NCBI GenBank assembly: GCA_015680685.1
Contig: MNCI01014694.1
Coordinates: forward strand, 154,962 to 218,961
Reading direction: 5' to 3'
DNA: 64,000 nucleotides
DNA from: Gnetum montanum
Lineage: Eukaryota > Streptophyta > Gnetopsida > Gnetales > Gnetaceae
The notes under the pieces were generated by a model. It worked only from the letters and a program-made list of their open reading frames with translations, was not told the origin of the DNA and searched no databases. The translations under genes were made by a program, and so were the position numbers. Shown in pieces: positions 33,652-44,175 of the stretch (positions within the stretch are counted from its first letter, which is position 1; every line of letters begins with the position of its first letter).

Positions 33652-34223
33652 AGCATTTAGCTTCATGGGTGAACGAGACATAGAGAAAATCACACTAGTA
33701 GAGAAGTAGAGTTGCACATCATGGCCCACTGTAGCCCCATTGCAACCCTATAAAACATCACACGGTACATTGCAGTGGCCAACCCAGTAGGCATAGTTCA
33801 TCACGATGAGCACTAGACTTCATGGCTTGACACCATCAAGACTATGATTGTGCTTCCACTATGTCAATTGTACATTGTGTACCTTCTAAGACCTTTTTGG
33901 AGTTAACTACACTCCCATTTGGGGTGGTGTTCCATTTCTCTCTTCTATTTCTTGCATTTTTCTTGCATCTTTCTACACTTTTTTCATGCATCGTCATGCT
34001 GTATTATATGTTGCTTACATTTACATTTCAACTAACCACACCACACCTTGGTTGTACCCACTACCCCACTTGCAACTGGAAAAGTCCCTATTCGATTGAC
34101 AAGACCATTTAGGATGCTCTATCTTTATTTCTAGTGAGGCCCTCACACAAAGGCAGGGTTAAGGCTGTGAGTCCATTGATCCCTTGGTGATTCTAGCCAC
34201 TGACATTTTTAGTTGTTAAAATT

Positions 34224-34440
34224 CATCATTTAAAATAGCTAATAGGTTTTAAAATATACCCATAGTGCTTGATCAATTAAATATGGCTTCTACACACAAA
34301 GTTAATTCTCCACTTACTAATTACAGTAATAAAAACTATGAAATATTTGTCTTTAAGAAACTTGAAATGGGCTAATACAAATAATAATTTCCTATTCTCT
34401 TATTGATCCTTATTACTTTAATTTTACTTTCACTATATTA
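34224..34440 (+). repeat. 216-bp direct repeat, copy 2
   Basis: Pairs with 32668-32883. The gag start ATG is at 34283 (MASTHKVNSPLTNYSNKNYE). Gag of element D continues to the right of this copy. Confidence 0.8.
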
Positions 34441-35388
34441 TCCATAGCTTGCATATTTTTTGTTTTTGAGACATTTTGAATCATACTAGATTAATAAATA
34501 ACATTATAGTTAATAGCTAGTTGAGATGTAGTAAGTAACCATTAGTTTTAGAAAAAATAGTAATATCATGTTGTCATTCATTTGATCAAATTCATCCATG
34601 CTTCAACCTATTCTACTAAGATCTAGTCTTGGCCATACTCATGAAGGCTATCAACTCATAAAGAATATGATTAAACCCTATTGATCGATAGAAGCCCAAG
34701 TGAAAAGAGACATTTTCCTAGAAGTCAAGCATGAACGTGATAAAAGAAAGTACATATTCTAACTATTTCTACCATCAGAGAAGGAAGACATAGAATATCA
34801 TTTTGAAAATTTTTATCATCATCAATCAACCTTTTAATCTCCTATCTTGAACATGAAAAAATTCATGCATCAAAGATTGCATTCAACCTTGGTAGAGACA
34901 TCTAGAAGAGATGGAAAGAATCTTGGAGTAAGGACAAACTCAAAGCTTAAAAACTCCAAAAAAATTAGAAAGGAAGAATTAAGGGACTATAGAAGGAAAG
35001 CAAGCCAACATAACTCTTCTAGTCCTCCATTCTCTTCATCACCTTCATTGATAAGCTTTTATGAAGTTGAATGTAAATCCCAAGACAAAAAAGCAAGAAG
35101 AGATAAATATAGACATCCTAAGAGAGGTAGACATCAAGATAAAGATAAATTTGAAGATAAAAAAAGAGAACACAAGCATAGAAGAATATATAATGAAGAT
35201 AATTAAAGAAGCCATTGATACTATGACACAAAATCCAATAAATCCAAAGATTATGATGTACCCCTACTAGCTACTCAAATCATGTCATTTGCATTCCCAT
35301 AAGATATCAAAGGGATACTTGCATCAAGTAACTTAATATGAACAACATTCTAAAGTTGGAATGAAGTTACAATGTAGATCCATATTAC
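34283..35388 (+). pseudogene. Gag of element D, N-terminal part
   Basis: Follows the second 216-bp repeat. After an interrupted N-terminal segment (LGHTHEGYQLIKNM, about 34630) the basic linker is open at 34847-35206 (SSSPPFSSSPSLISFYEVEC, then K/R/H-rich). This matches the Ser/Pro then basic linker of C and E gag. It ends with NNILKLE-YNVDPYY-like sequence, cut by element C. Confidence 0.65.
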
Positions 35389-36152
35389 TGATGAGTGGCG
35401 AGGTACCCTACACTCAACCATACAAATATGAGCATTTCACACATGATCCGGTCAAACTCCAAGGACTAAGTGCTTATGTGCCTTAATGGAACACTTAAGG
35501 TTAATCAATCGCTGTCTTCCCAAACTTACTTGTATTTTCACGGTTGTATGGTTAAGTAAGCTTGAGGTATATGATTTTTATATCTTTTATCTTTTTAATG
35601 TCTTATGCTAATAGGGGAAGGTGAAGAGAACTAAGTGACTAACTTTCATTAACTATTCACTAACTACGTTCTAATTGTTCCTAACACCAATATCCATTCC
35701 CACTTGCCGCACACATCCTCAACTAGTGCAACACTACTGGGATTACCAAACGCTAATCGTTACTGGGTTACCAAGCGCTACACACATGCTCGAAGCAATC
35801 GTACTGAGTGCACTTAATTAGGAGAGTCAAGGGTTGAGAGAGATTAATTAACTAGGAAAGCATTTAAACATTTAGTAATAAGTAATTACTATTTAGCTTA
35901 GTCCATATGCTGCAAGGTTTATCAGAAAGTTCATCTTTATTGCCGTACACAAATGTGTGCTCAGGTACAATTTGCTCAAATAAAGATCCATTCACTTTGA
36001 GACTCCTACTGCGGGCACATGGAAATTATTCTAACTCTGGAATGGCAAAACTGCAAGAGTTTAGCTAAGGGTCTAAGTCTAAGTTCCTAGAACAGTGAAA
36101 GCTACCTCTTATTTATAGAAATTGTAACAGGCCGTAATATCGCGGCTCATCT
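35389..36152 (-). repeat. 3' LTR of element C
   Basis: TGATGAGTGG to GCTCATCT on the plus strand (last A changed to T). Pairs with 41490-42266. The minus-strand polypurine tract lies just outside (about 36153-36162). Confidence 0.87.
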
Positions 36153-36162
36153 TACCCCCATG

Positions 36163-37870
36163 ACTAAATGAAAACACGTCCTCAAGTTCCTTACAAAATA
36201 TTGGGAAGGTATGGGATTATTAACTTGAATGACACTAATGGTGAATGGGGTGACATGTGAATGGATCATCATTACAATAGATGGAAATATTAGTGTTCAT
36301 GACAACAAGAGTGAACACTATAAACATTTGACATTTAGCCTTATTTGGTAGCTGAGAGAGAAGAGAGAGAAAAGAAGAAGATGTGTTGCTACTGATGCCA
36401 AGACTTTGCTTTCCGTTGGTCATCCATAAGCACACCATCAATCTTGTTCCTTGCATAACTGCTCTAGTACTAGTCCATTCTAAGTGTTCCCTCCAGATCC
36501 AATCCATTGTTGTATGATTGCCATCTGCACACACAACACAGTATTNTAGCTAATTTATTTCCCTTAAACATTTTCATAATCAACATTTATTTTTTTCGTT
36601 TCCACCTCTGACATCCATTTTATTGGCATTGTCATTGTTTCTTTTTCTCCATCTTTCTTATTCCTTCTATTTTTCCATTCTATCGCTACTAGAGGATTGC
36701 TCTTAGTCATGGGGGGTCCTAGTCCAATTTTTTCGATTTTCTCTTAACCCCTACACCTTGGGTAGTCACCAGTGTTATATCTCCAGAATCTGCATTAGCC
36801 ATATCACAACTTAGCCAATGGACCTTACACTGAGGCAAGGTATCAACTNCCACAAGAATTTACCAAAAAGAAAACAATGAATTAACCAAAATATAGACTA
36901 TTGATACAACCAGCAATGAGGTGAAAAATGGAGAAAGAATGACAGAAAGAAGAGGATGGAATGGAATCTCAAGAACAAGGTGATGCATAGCCCCTTGTGT
37001 ATTAATGGTTAATGTGACTTAGTAGATCTCATTCCAAATATAGCCTCAAATAATCCACATCCAGTGACTTCACATTAATACATTTGGCCAATCCATCCAC
37101 TTGAAGTAACAAGAATGCTTCTGCAAAAAGTCACCACCATTCTAACGAAACAAAAAAAGGAGAAAGTAGGAAGCAAGAAAGGGCCTTAGTTAGAGGGAAC
37201 ATGTTTGTTTAGTTTCATAACTAGTGCTTGCAGCCTAGATGGTTATTTCATCTAAGGGGTGTGCTTTGAATTCTCAATTTTCTCTCTATGTTTTTTTTCT
37301 ACGTGAGAACCACACCATGCAAAGACTTATTATTTTTATTAGCTCAACTTCCCAATAATGGAGCAATGTTGGAACGGTAAGGAAAAATCAAGAAGAAAAC
37401 ATCCAAGCACCTAAGAGAATGGCAGCACAAATGCATCAAATCCCCTTGAAGTCACACCCTTTTCAATCCTTGAGTCCTTCCTTAGTTTGAGAAATGCCCA
37501 GTCACCGATTCATTGATAGTTCTATTATTTAAAGAAGGGGACTGTATAGTTCCAAGCCAAGAGAGACCATAGAAATTTGTGGATGCATGGATGACGTGGA
37601 CTCATTGCCTATTATATCAAAAGAACCATACCTTAGTATCAACATCATAACTCAAAGGTAAAAACCAAACATTAGCAACCAATAGAATATAGTTCATACC
37701 ACCATCAGGAGCACTGATTAGGTGACGAACCTAACAGAATAAACAACCACCCAAATAAATGAAGAAGTATGAACGATGTTGCAAAATAAAAACAAGAAAA
37801 TTTAAAGAAATTTGTAAAACAAAAATGTGTAAAACAAAAACTTAAAAAGGAAATGAAGGCCTCAATTGAT
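36163..37870 (-). other. Post-pol spacer of element C, with an inverted segment bounded by Ns
   Basis: Collinear with the spacers of A and E except for 36547-36848, which matches only as reverse complement and sits between single Ns at 36546 and 36849. About 120 bases present in A and E beside it are missing. A minus frame at 36534-36235 resembles the short frame in A (8145-7903). Confidence 0.75.
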
Positions 37871-38035
37871 CAGCATAGGTGGCCATCTCTCCCATGACTG
37901 AGTTGGAAGTGGAAGATTCAAAATAATGAGTGAGGTCATCCTTTCTCTGATGTGTTATGTGCATTGACCATTCTAGATTCATGGTAAGGTTTGGTCTATT
38001 TCACATTGACTAGTAATCTTTTATCAAAGTGCTTG
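37871..38035 (-). pseudogene. Integrase C-terminal remnant of element C
   Basis: Minus-strand sequence like the last 50 or so codons of pol in A and E (around 9600-9760 in A), ending in the LNHGGDGHLC-like tail near 37875. It joins directly to the pre-RT linker at about 38035. The words GTTT at both parental breakpoints suggest a microhomology deletion of about 2.8 kb. Confidence 0.65.
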
Positions 38036-38039
38036 TTTG

Positions 38040-38710
38040 AAGTTTGTAGGAATTGCCAGCTTGCCCCTATTGATGTTTTCAGGTTAAGGGTTGGAAGTTG
38101 GCGACGCTCTTGCTCCAGTGCATTTATGCTTTCGACGTGAGTGCAAGTTGTTTCCTCAGCTAGTTCCATGCATGTTGGTGAGTTGCTCTCTTAATCAGCT
38201 ATCAACCACTGGGTGTCTTCTTGTTGTGTGGTTGTGATATACAGGCACTTTTGTATGTTAATTTTCTGGGCACACCGGTTGCATGCAGGCAATGCTAAAC
38301 ATTCCTATATGCAATCACACCCTGTATCACTATATGTGATGCATGAAACTTTCTTCTTCTCGATCTTTCCAAAAGTGTTTTCCTTAGATATTTCCAGGGA
38401 AAGATCACGGATTCCTAGGCATGCATTTATGGTACTTAGCTATGCCCTTCCCATTATTATTAGGAAGTCCCCTTTATCATTATTTACTTGTATCACTAGG
38501 AAATCAGCTGGGTATGACCACCCACACACAACGGTAATGATGTCCTCCACCAATCCCAAGGGAACAGTGATGGACTAGTTGGCCAGCTCTAAGAAAATAT
38601 TATTGTTCTTTAATGGAGGCAGGTTCTAGACTTTATACATATCTTGTGATATTAAGTTGACTTCGGAACCTGAGTCCAGAATAGCTTTACATGGTTCATT
38701 CCCAGCAACT
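38040..38710 (-). pseudogene. Protease of element C
   Basis: The minus strand reads GNEPCKAILDSGSEVNLISQDMYK (about 38700-38640), with the aspartic protease motif DSGS intact. Then LGLVEDIITVVCGWSYP, FLVIQVNNDKGDF, IIMGRA*LSTINACLGI and SLEISKENTFGKIEKKK. The layout equals that of E. Only a few stops are present, so this is one of the better protease copies here. It would act on Gag-Pol, but most of Pol is deleted. Confidence 0.8.
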
Positions 38711-41343
38711 TGGAAATAGATTAAAGGGCTTTCAGGGTTAGAGAATTTCCTAGGAAGGTGGCCCTCCTTAATCTAGTCAGTAACGACATGTGTTAACATA
38801 ACCATGTTAATTGAGCTCTATTTTTGGTTTGAAGGGAGCTCTGAAGCCTTATTTGATGGAGAAGCATTTAGAGGCTCAACCACTTATGGTTGTGAGAGCT
38901 TGGTTGGACTGTTGGTTCTAAAGAAAGGTCTTCTATTCATATGGTTTTGGTTGTCAGAACCAGTAGCAGGTTGAAGGTTCATAGCTCTCATAGCATTGCG
39001 TTACTGCGGTTGAGTGGGGAGTTCCCCTTGCATTGCTAGAATGGATGGTAATGCAGCTATTGGTGTGAGAGTTGTGGATGGGTTTGGGGGATGGTATGTC
39101 TGTGGGTTGTCTCCCCTAGGATAAGAAGTCCTATAATACTCCCAAAATTAGTAGTGACATTGTGGTGTCATGTGACCAATAGAGTCACGTGGAGAGATTG
39201 GTTGCTGCACGTAGTAGCCATATGGATCCGGTTTCTGGTAAGGGTATTGTTGCCTTGGTGGTGGCATCCCCCATGACTGTGGGTATTACCACTGCTGGTG
39301 TTGCTCAATAGGTTGTGGCAGAGTTCCACTTGGATAATACGTTAAAGGTTGGTGGAACTGCCTTGGGTTACGTTGGGGATAAGGTAACCGTCAAGGTGCT
39401 TGCCGTTTGTTAAGTTGTGGGTTGAGTGCATACATCCCAAACTCTTGTAGATGTGAGATTATTGGGCAACATCCTTTAACATGGTCATATTGGCATATCT
39501 CACATCCACCGTCATTGTCCGTATCAAAATCCACAACCTCTTCGGTGATGGCTATTTTACCCTTACCTTTGTTACATGCATGGTCCATGTCCCTCTTTTT
39601 CTTTTTTTCATAGTCACTACCTCGCTCCTTAGACTCCTCTACAATTTTAAGAACGGTTTCAAATCTACTATCTAGGGAGTCCCATATTTGTTCTACCTTT
39701 GTCGACACTTCTGTTGTTAATTTTTGGAGTGGCAAGGTTTTTCTATTCACCATCTCTTCGAGTGGTGACTCTTCCTCCTCCTCAAGGAATCTTACTCCCC
39801 TTTTTCAGAGGGAAGGATCTCAGTTGTACTATTCCGTACTTTCTCTCTTATGTAGCTCCCCTTCTTCCTTGGCTACTTACTCCAGCAATCTATGGACCTA
39901 ATGGGACCTAAGCTCTGATAATCTCCCTTGGGCATATGTTCCAAGGGTTCTCCTAGTTTCATGCCTAAGTTCATCTACAAGATGGTGTAGTTGATCCCGT
40001 TGCATGTAACCATGGCCTGGGCAACGATGTAACAGTGCATAATAATAGCCCATGGTAGCATCCAAGGGTTTGTGATTTCCTTGCTTCCATCCTTGGATTT
40101 GCTTTAGCAGGTTGGACACCTGGGAGTACATTTGATACTTATCATTAAATAGTTCTAGCATTGTACTCCACCTTTGAATGGATTCCAGTTCTAAGGACTG
40201 GTACCAGCTTTCCGATTCTTTCACCAGTGTCCTTGGGAACAACTTTAGTTTTTGCCATTCATTCTTGATGTTCTACAAGGCACATGCATCATGAAATGCT
40301 TGTAAGTGGTTTTGAATATCAGCGTTGTATCCCCCCTCAAATTGTGGGATATTATTCATGTCTAACCTCTTGATCCTACTATCATTTTGGTGCCTTGTGG
40401 GAATTATTACAGCCTTCGTGATATCTAACATGCTTCGGGTTGTGAGTAGGGGTTCTTTGTGGTCATTTCATTCATAGCATCTATGATGTCTATGTGACTC
40501 CCTACTCTCCCTTCTGCTATGCTGTGATTCCCTAGAGTGCCCTCGTCCTCGTTCTCGACTCTCTCGTTGAGGTTTCTCACTCTGTTTACCTTTATCCTCA
40601 TGGTTAGGTTCCTTATGATTGCATCCTAACACTGAAGGAGAGGGTGAATGTGATGATGAAGGTGAAGAAGAATGAGAACCATTGCCATGATGATGTTTTC
40701 TACCTTCTCTTTGATGGTCTCAGCCCCAATTGTGATTACGATCAGAACGTCCGTCCTTATCATGTGTTTGTGTTCCCTCATTGAACACTTTGTATTCGTG
40801 GGGATCAGAACTGGGGTTTTGAAACATGGAGTGGAGGTTTTGATACACCACCTCCTAACCATCATTAGGAGGAGGAACATCATTTAATGGGGAACTTGTT
40901 GAAACTGGTTCACCATCTCCAATTTCTCTTAAAACGTGCAGGACATTATGGGGCCATTTACCCTTTAAAGATGTGTGATATCTCTCTTGTTGCAAGTCCC
41001 TTTGACATTGCGCTTTTGTGGGATGGTAGTCCCTTGTGTCATGGTCGCATGCAACATATTCTTCATATAACTGTAACATGTCTATTCATGCGAGGGCACG
41101 AAGGAGCATGTTGGGGACTGCTCGGTCTGGAGGCAACACTATGTTACCCTCCAAGTATCTCTAACATAGCTATTCATCTTGATGGAGAATAAAGGTAAAG
41201 TTAGGTACATACTCATTGTGATGAATGTATACCACACGTAACTGTTGAGGAACTGGCAGATCTTGGTTACGTGTGTTATGCCGCTAACTGTCTCTTGTGT
41301 TAGTCCTAGGCGGTGAAGTGATTTTGTGTGAAGAAAAAGATAT
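38711..41343 (-). pseudogene. Gag of element C (best preserved gag in the window)
   Basis: About 870 codons in one minus-strand frame with roughly 15 stops. The start codon at 41343 is ATA where E has ATG (SFSSHKITSPP follows). N-terminal domain with VVYIHHNEYVPNFTFILHQD. Ser/His/Arg-rich linker (SHSSSPSSHSPSPS, about 40680). Capsid core (FEGGYNADIQNHLQAFHDA; SWYQSLELESIQRWSTM; LLHRCPGHGYMQRDQL; TLGTYAQGRLSEL). Lys/Glu-rich part with KTLPLQKLTTEVSTKVEQIW. A zinc-knuckle-like CEICQYDHVKGCCP (about 39510-39470). Pro/Gln/Tyr-rich tail (YPQSWGMPPPRQQYPY) to the linker. Gag coats the RNA in the virus-like particle. Confidence 0.85.
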
Positions 41344-41470
41344 TTTTGTCTTGTTCGGTGTGTGATTTACTATTGTCTTATCTTTCTTTTGATTAACCCT
41401 AAGGGTTCGTTCTAGTGTCCCAATGATATGGATGATTTCCTATGTTCTACGTAGCACACAAACAACTAAG

Positions 41471-41488
41471 TCCCCGACAATGGTGCCA
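41471..41488 (-). promoter_or_regulatory. Primer-binding site of element C (tRNA-Asp)
   Basis: Minus strand TGGCACCATTGTCGGGGA, one base after the LTR. Three transitions separate it from the tRNA-Asp complement. Confidence 0.85.
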
Positions 41489-41489
41489 A

Positions 41490-42266
41490 TGATGAGTGGC
41501 GAGGTACCCCTACACAACCATAGGAATTCAAGCATTTTAGGCATGATCCGGTCAAACTCCAAGGACTAAGTGCTTATGCGCCTTAATGGAACACTTAAGG
41601 TTAATCAATCACTATCTTCCCAAACTTACTTGTATTGTCATGGTTGTATGGTTAAGTAAGCTTGAGGTATATGATTTTTATATCTTTTATATTTTTAATA
41701 TCTTATGCTAATAGGGGAAGGTGAAGAGAAATAAGTGACTAACTTTCATTAACTATTCACTAACTACGTTCTAATTGTTCCTAACACCAGTATCCGTTCC
41801 CACTTTCTGCACACATCCTGAACTAGTGCAAAACTACTGGGATTACCAAACGCTTATCATTACTGGGTTACCAAGCGCTACACACATGCTCGAAGTGGTC
41901 ATACTAAGTGCACTTAACTAGGAGAGTCAAGGGTTGAGAGAGATTAATTAACTAGGAAAGCATTTAAACATTCAATAATAATTAATTACTATTTAGCTTA
42001 GTCCATATGCTACAAGGTTTATCAGAAAGTTCGTCTTTATTGCCATACAAAAATGTGTGCTCAGGTACAATTTGCTCGAATAAAGATCCGTTTACTTTGA
42101 GACTGCTACTGCAGGCACATGGAAATTATTCTAACTCTGGAATGGCAAAACTGCAAGAGTTTAGTTAAGGATCTAAGTCTAAGTGCCTAGAACAGGGAAA
42201 GCCGCCTCTTATTTATAGAAATTGCAACAGGCGACGATATCACGTACGTGATATCGTGGCTCATCA
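41490..42266 (-). repeat. 5' LTR of element C
   Basis: 777 bp, TGATGAGTGG to GCTCATCA on the plus strand. Minus-strand TATAAATA at 42217-42210. The U3 start keeps overlapping GATATC/ACGTACGTGATATCG motifs (about 42235-42258). Confidence 0.88.
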
Positions 42267-42271
42267 ATTAC

Positions 42272-43347
42272 CAACTAAAATTCTTTTACAATGCCTATGC
42301 ATTAGAAAATATGGAGGAGGATCAGCAAAAATTGAAGTTATTCTCTAAGGATACTAATTAGAGAAGTAGAAAGTTAGTGTTGATTCTTAGAGAGAAACTT
42401 CATGTGAAGGTGGAACATGATGCTAAAACCCTTTGATGATAAATTCCAAACTTATGTAAGAGTGTTGAATCTAAGAAAGTAAATTTAAGGATGGAGATAA
42501 GGGACCTATAAATGCCTTGATGTCTTCATTGACATGTATCACTCACTTGTGCATAAATGTATAGGGCATGGATTTTCTTAGAATGAGTAACTTACACATA
42601 TCATTGGTAGATTATGAAATAAAACAACATAGACTCTTAAGGTTTATGCTTAATAAAGATTATTAAAGATGAGAGCTCATTAAATCTAGAGACTCATTGA
42701 CCAAGTTGCAAGAAAAGAAGGAGAAATGAGGTAAAGAGAATTGAAAGAAGAATATTATAGAGACCCATCCATGCATAAGAATAACATTCATGCATGTGAT
42801 ACAGTGAAAAATAAGGATCCCATGTAAGAGGTAATTCAATGAAAGACTTTGTCCATACAAAAATTTGTTTTTAAGATTACCAAAAAGGTTAAGAAATTGT
42901 GGGATTCCATAAAATAGTAGATGAAAAGATAAAACAAGAATTAATCAAAGATAAAAATTAAAAAGAAGAAAGCAATAGGAAGAAACATGTGCAAGTATAA
43001 GGAAAAGGCTATTGCAATAGAAGGAGTTATTGATTATGACTTAGAAGGAGATGATATGTGTAAATTATGTTAATATGAACATAATAAGGGATTTTTTCTT
43101 GACATAACATGGTTATAGGAATTAGCGACATATGTACTAAATTTGAAGCTTGTCAAAAAACAAATGCTTAGAAGGTTTACTTATGTGTAAGATAGTTACC
43201 ATGATTTCTACCAACAAGAACCATACTATATAAGTAGAATTCATTCTCAACCTCATGAATAATATCACTAGTATTGGGAACACCCATAATCATGGGGGAT
43301 GCCATCATCAAGATAAAAATATTCAATAACTCGATCCATATGGATGC
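42272..43347 (+). pseudogene. Gag of element D, capsid to tail part
   Basis: Resumes right after element C: FYNAYALEN corresponds to AFNDAYVLQN in the other gags. Then KLFSKDTN, REKLHVKVEHDAKTL, CIGHGFS, the NRDPS-like RDPSMHK, IQKFVFKITKKVKKLWDS, and a damaged knuckle (CKLC*YEHNKGFFL, about 43060-43095). It ends at HNHGGCHHQDKNIQ-like sequence and is cut by element E. The same order is seen in F. Heavily mutated. Confidence 0.65.
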
Positions 43348-44165
43348 TGATGAGTGGTGAGGTACCCCTATGCTCAACCATACGAATACAAGTGTTTCAT
43401 GCACGATCCGGTCGAATTCCAAGGACTAAGTGCCTATATGCCTTTGTGGAACAATAATAGGTTGATTAATCATTGTCTTTCCAAACTTACTTGTATCTCA
43501 CGATTGTATGGTTAAGTAAGCTTGAGGCATATGATTTTTATCGCTTTTATGTGTTTTATATCCTGCACTAGTAAGGAGGGGGAGAGAGATAACTAAGTAC
43601 TAATCTAATTTAATATTCATTAGCTAAGTTATAATTACTCCTAACACTAGTATCCATTCCCACTCGCTGTACACATTTTGAACCAGTGCAACGCTGCTGG
43701 GATTACCAAACGCTAATCATTACTGGGTTACTAAGTGCTACATGCATGCTCGCAGCGATCGTACTAAGTGTATTTAACTAAGAGAGTTGTAAGGTAAGAG
43801 AAATCATTAATTAACTAGGAAAGCATTAAATGATAATTAACACTAATTAATCTATTCTATATGCTGCAAGGTTTATCATAAATTTCATCTTTATTTCTAT
43901 ACACAAATTGTGCTAAGGTACACAATGCTCGAATAAAGATCTGTTCACTCTATGATGCCTACTGCGGGCACACAGAAATAATTCTAACTCTGGAGGGAAA
44001 AATTGGCAAGAGTTTGGCTAAGGGACTAACTTCTAATGTGGAAACCAAGGGCACTGCCTCTTATTTATAGGCAAGGAGATGGGCCGTGATATCGGGTATC
44101 CAACATCGCATGGTTGATCTGATATCATGGACACGATATCGTGTATGCAATATTGCGGTTCATCA
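43348..44165 (-). repeat. 3' LTR of element E
   Basis: 818 bp, TGATGAGTGG to GTTCATCA. Minus-strand TATAAATA at 44069-44062. Three GATATC palindromes at about 44095-44140. The polypurine tract abuts at 44166. Confidence 0.9.
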
Positions 44166-44175
44166 TACCCCCATG
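44166..44175 (-). promoter_or_regulatory. Polypurine tract of element E
   Basis: Minus strand CATGGGGGTA next to the LTR start TGATGA. Confidence 0.78.

Larger units (their letters stand above)
32884..34223. mobile_element. Unclassified 1.3-kb insert between the 216-bp direct repeats
   Basis: Its composition is unlike the flanking gag. It holds a 15-bp inverted repeat (32924-32969), a second hairpin (33045-33064), a TATA-like CTATAAATA (about 33362-33370), and a 17-bp minisatellite (33397-33651). No gag, RT, transposase or integrase was recognised and no clear LTR ends were found. It might be an LTR or leader of an unrelated element. Confidence 0.45.
35389..42266 (-). mobile_element. Element C: Athila-type deletion derivative, minus strand, TSD ATTAC
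   Basis: LTRs at 35389-36152 and 41490-42266, with PBS, well preserved gag, protease, a short C-terminal pol remnant and a spacer. A perfect 5-bp duplication ATTAC lies at 35384-35388 and 42267-42271. RT, RNase H and most of integrase are missing (junction about 38035). The LTRs look about 93-95% alike over their first 200 bases, more than those of A or E, so C looks like the youngest dated insertion here. A 302-bp inverted segment lies between two Ns. Confidence 0.9.

Noticed and set aside
33390-33656. 88-codon minus ORF with a 17-residue repeat
   Set aside because: It is the translation of a 17-bp minisatellite (51 bases equal three units), with no other coding sign.
34173-34195. TTGGTGATTCTAGCCACTGAC as an LTR end plus PBS of a Tat-type element in the 1.3-kb insert
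   Set aside because: Only a weak resemblance to a tRNA complement, and no matching LTR start or second LTR was found.
36547-36848. Genuine inversion inside element C
   Set aside because: Both breakpoints fall exactly on single N characters, so a scaffolding error is the simpler reading.
38213-38578. 121-codon plus-strand ORF
   Set aside because: Antisense shadow of the element C protease (minus strand, DSGS motif).
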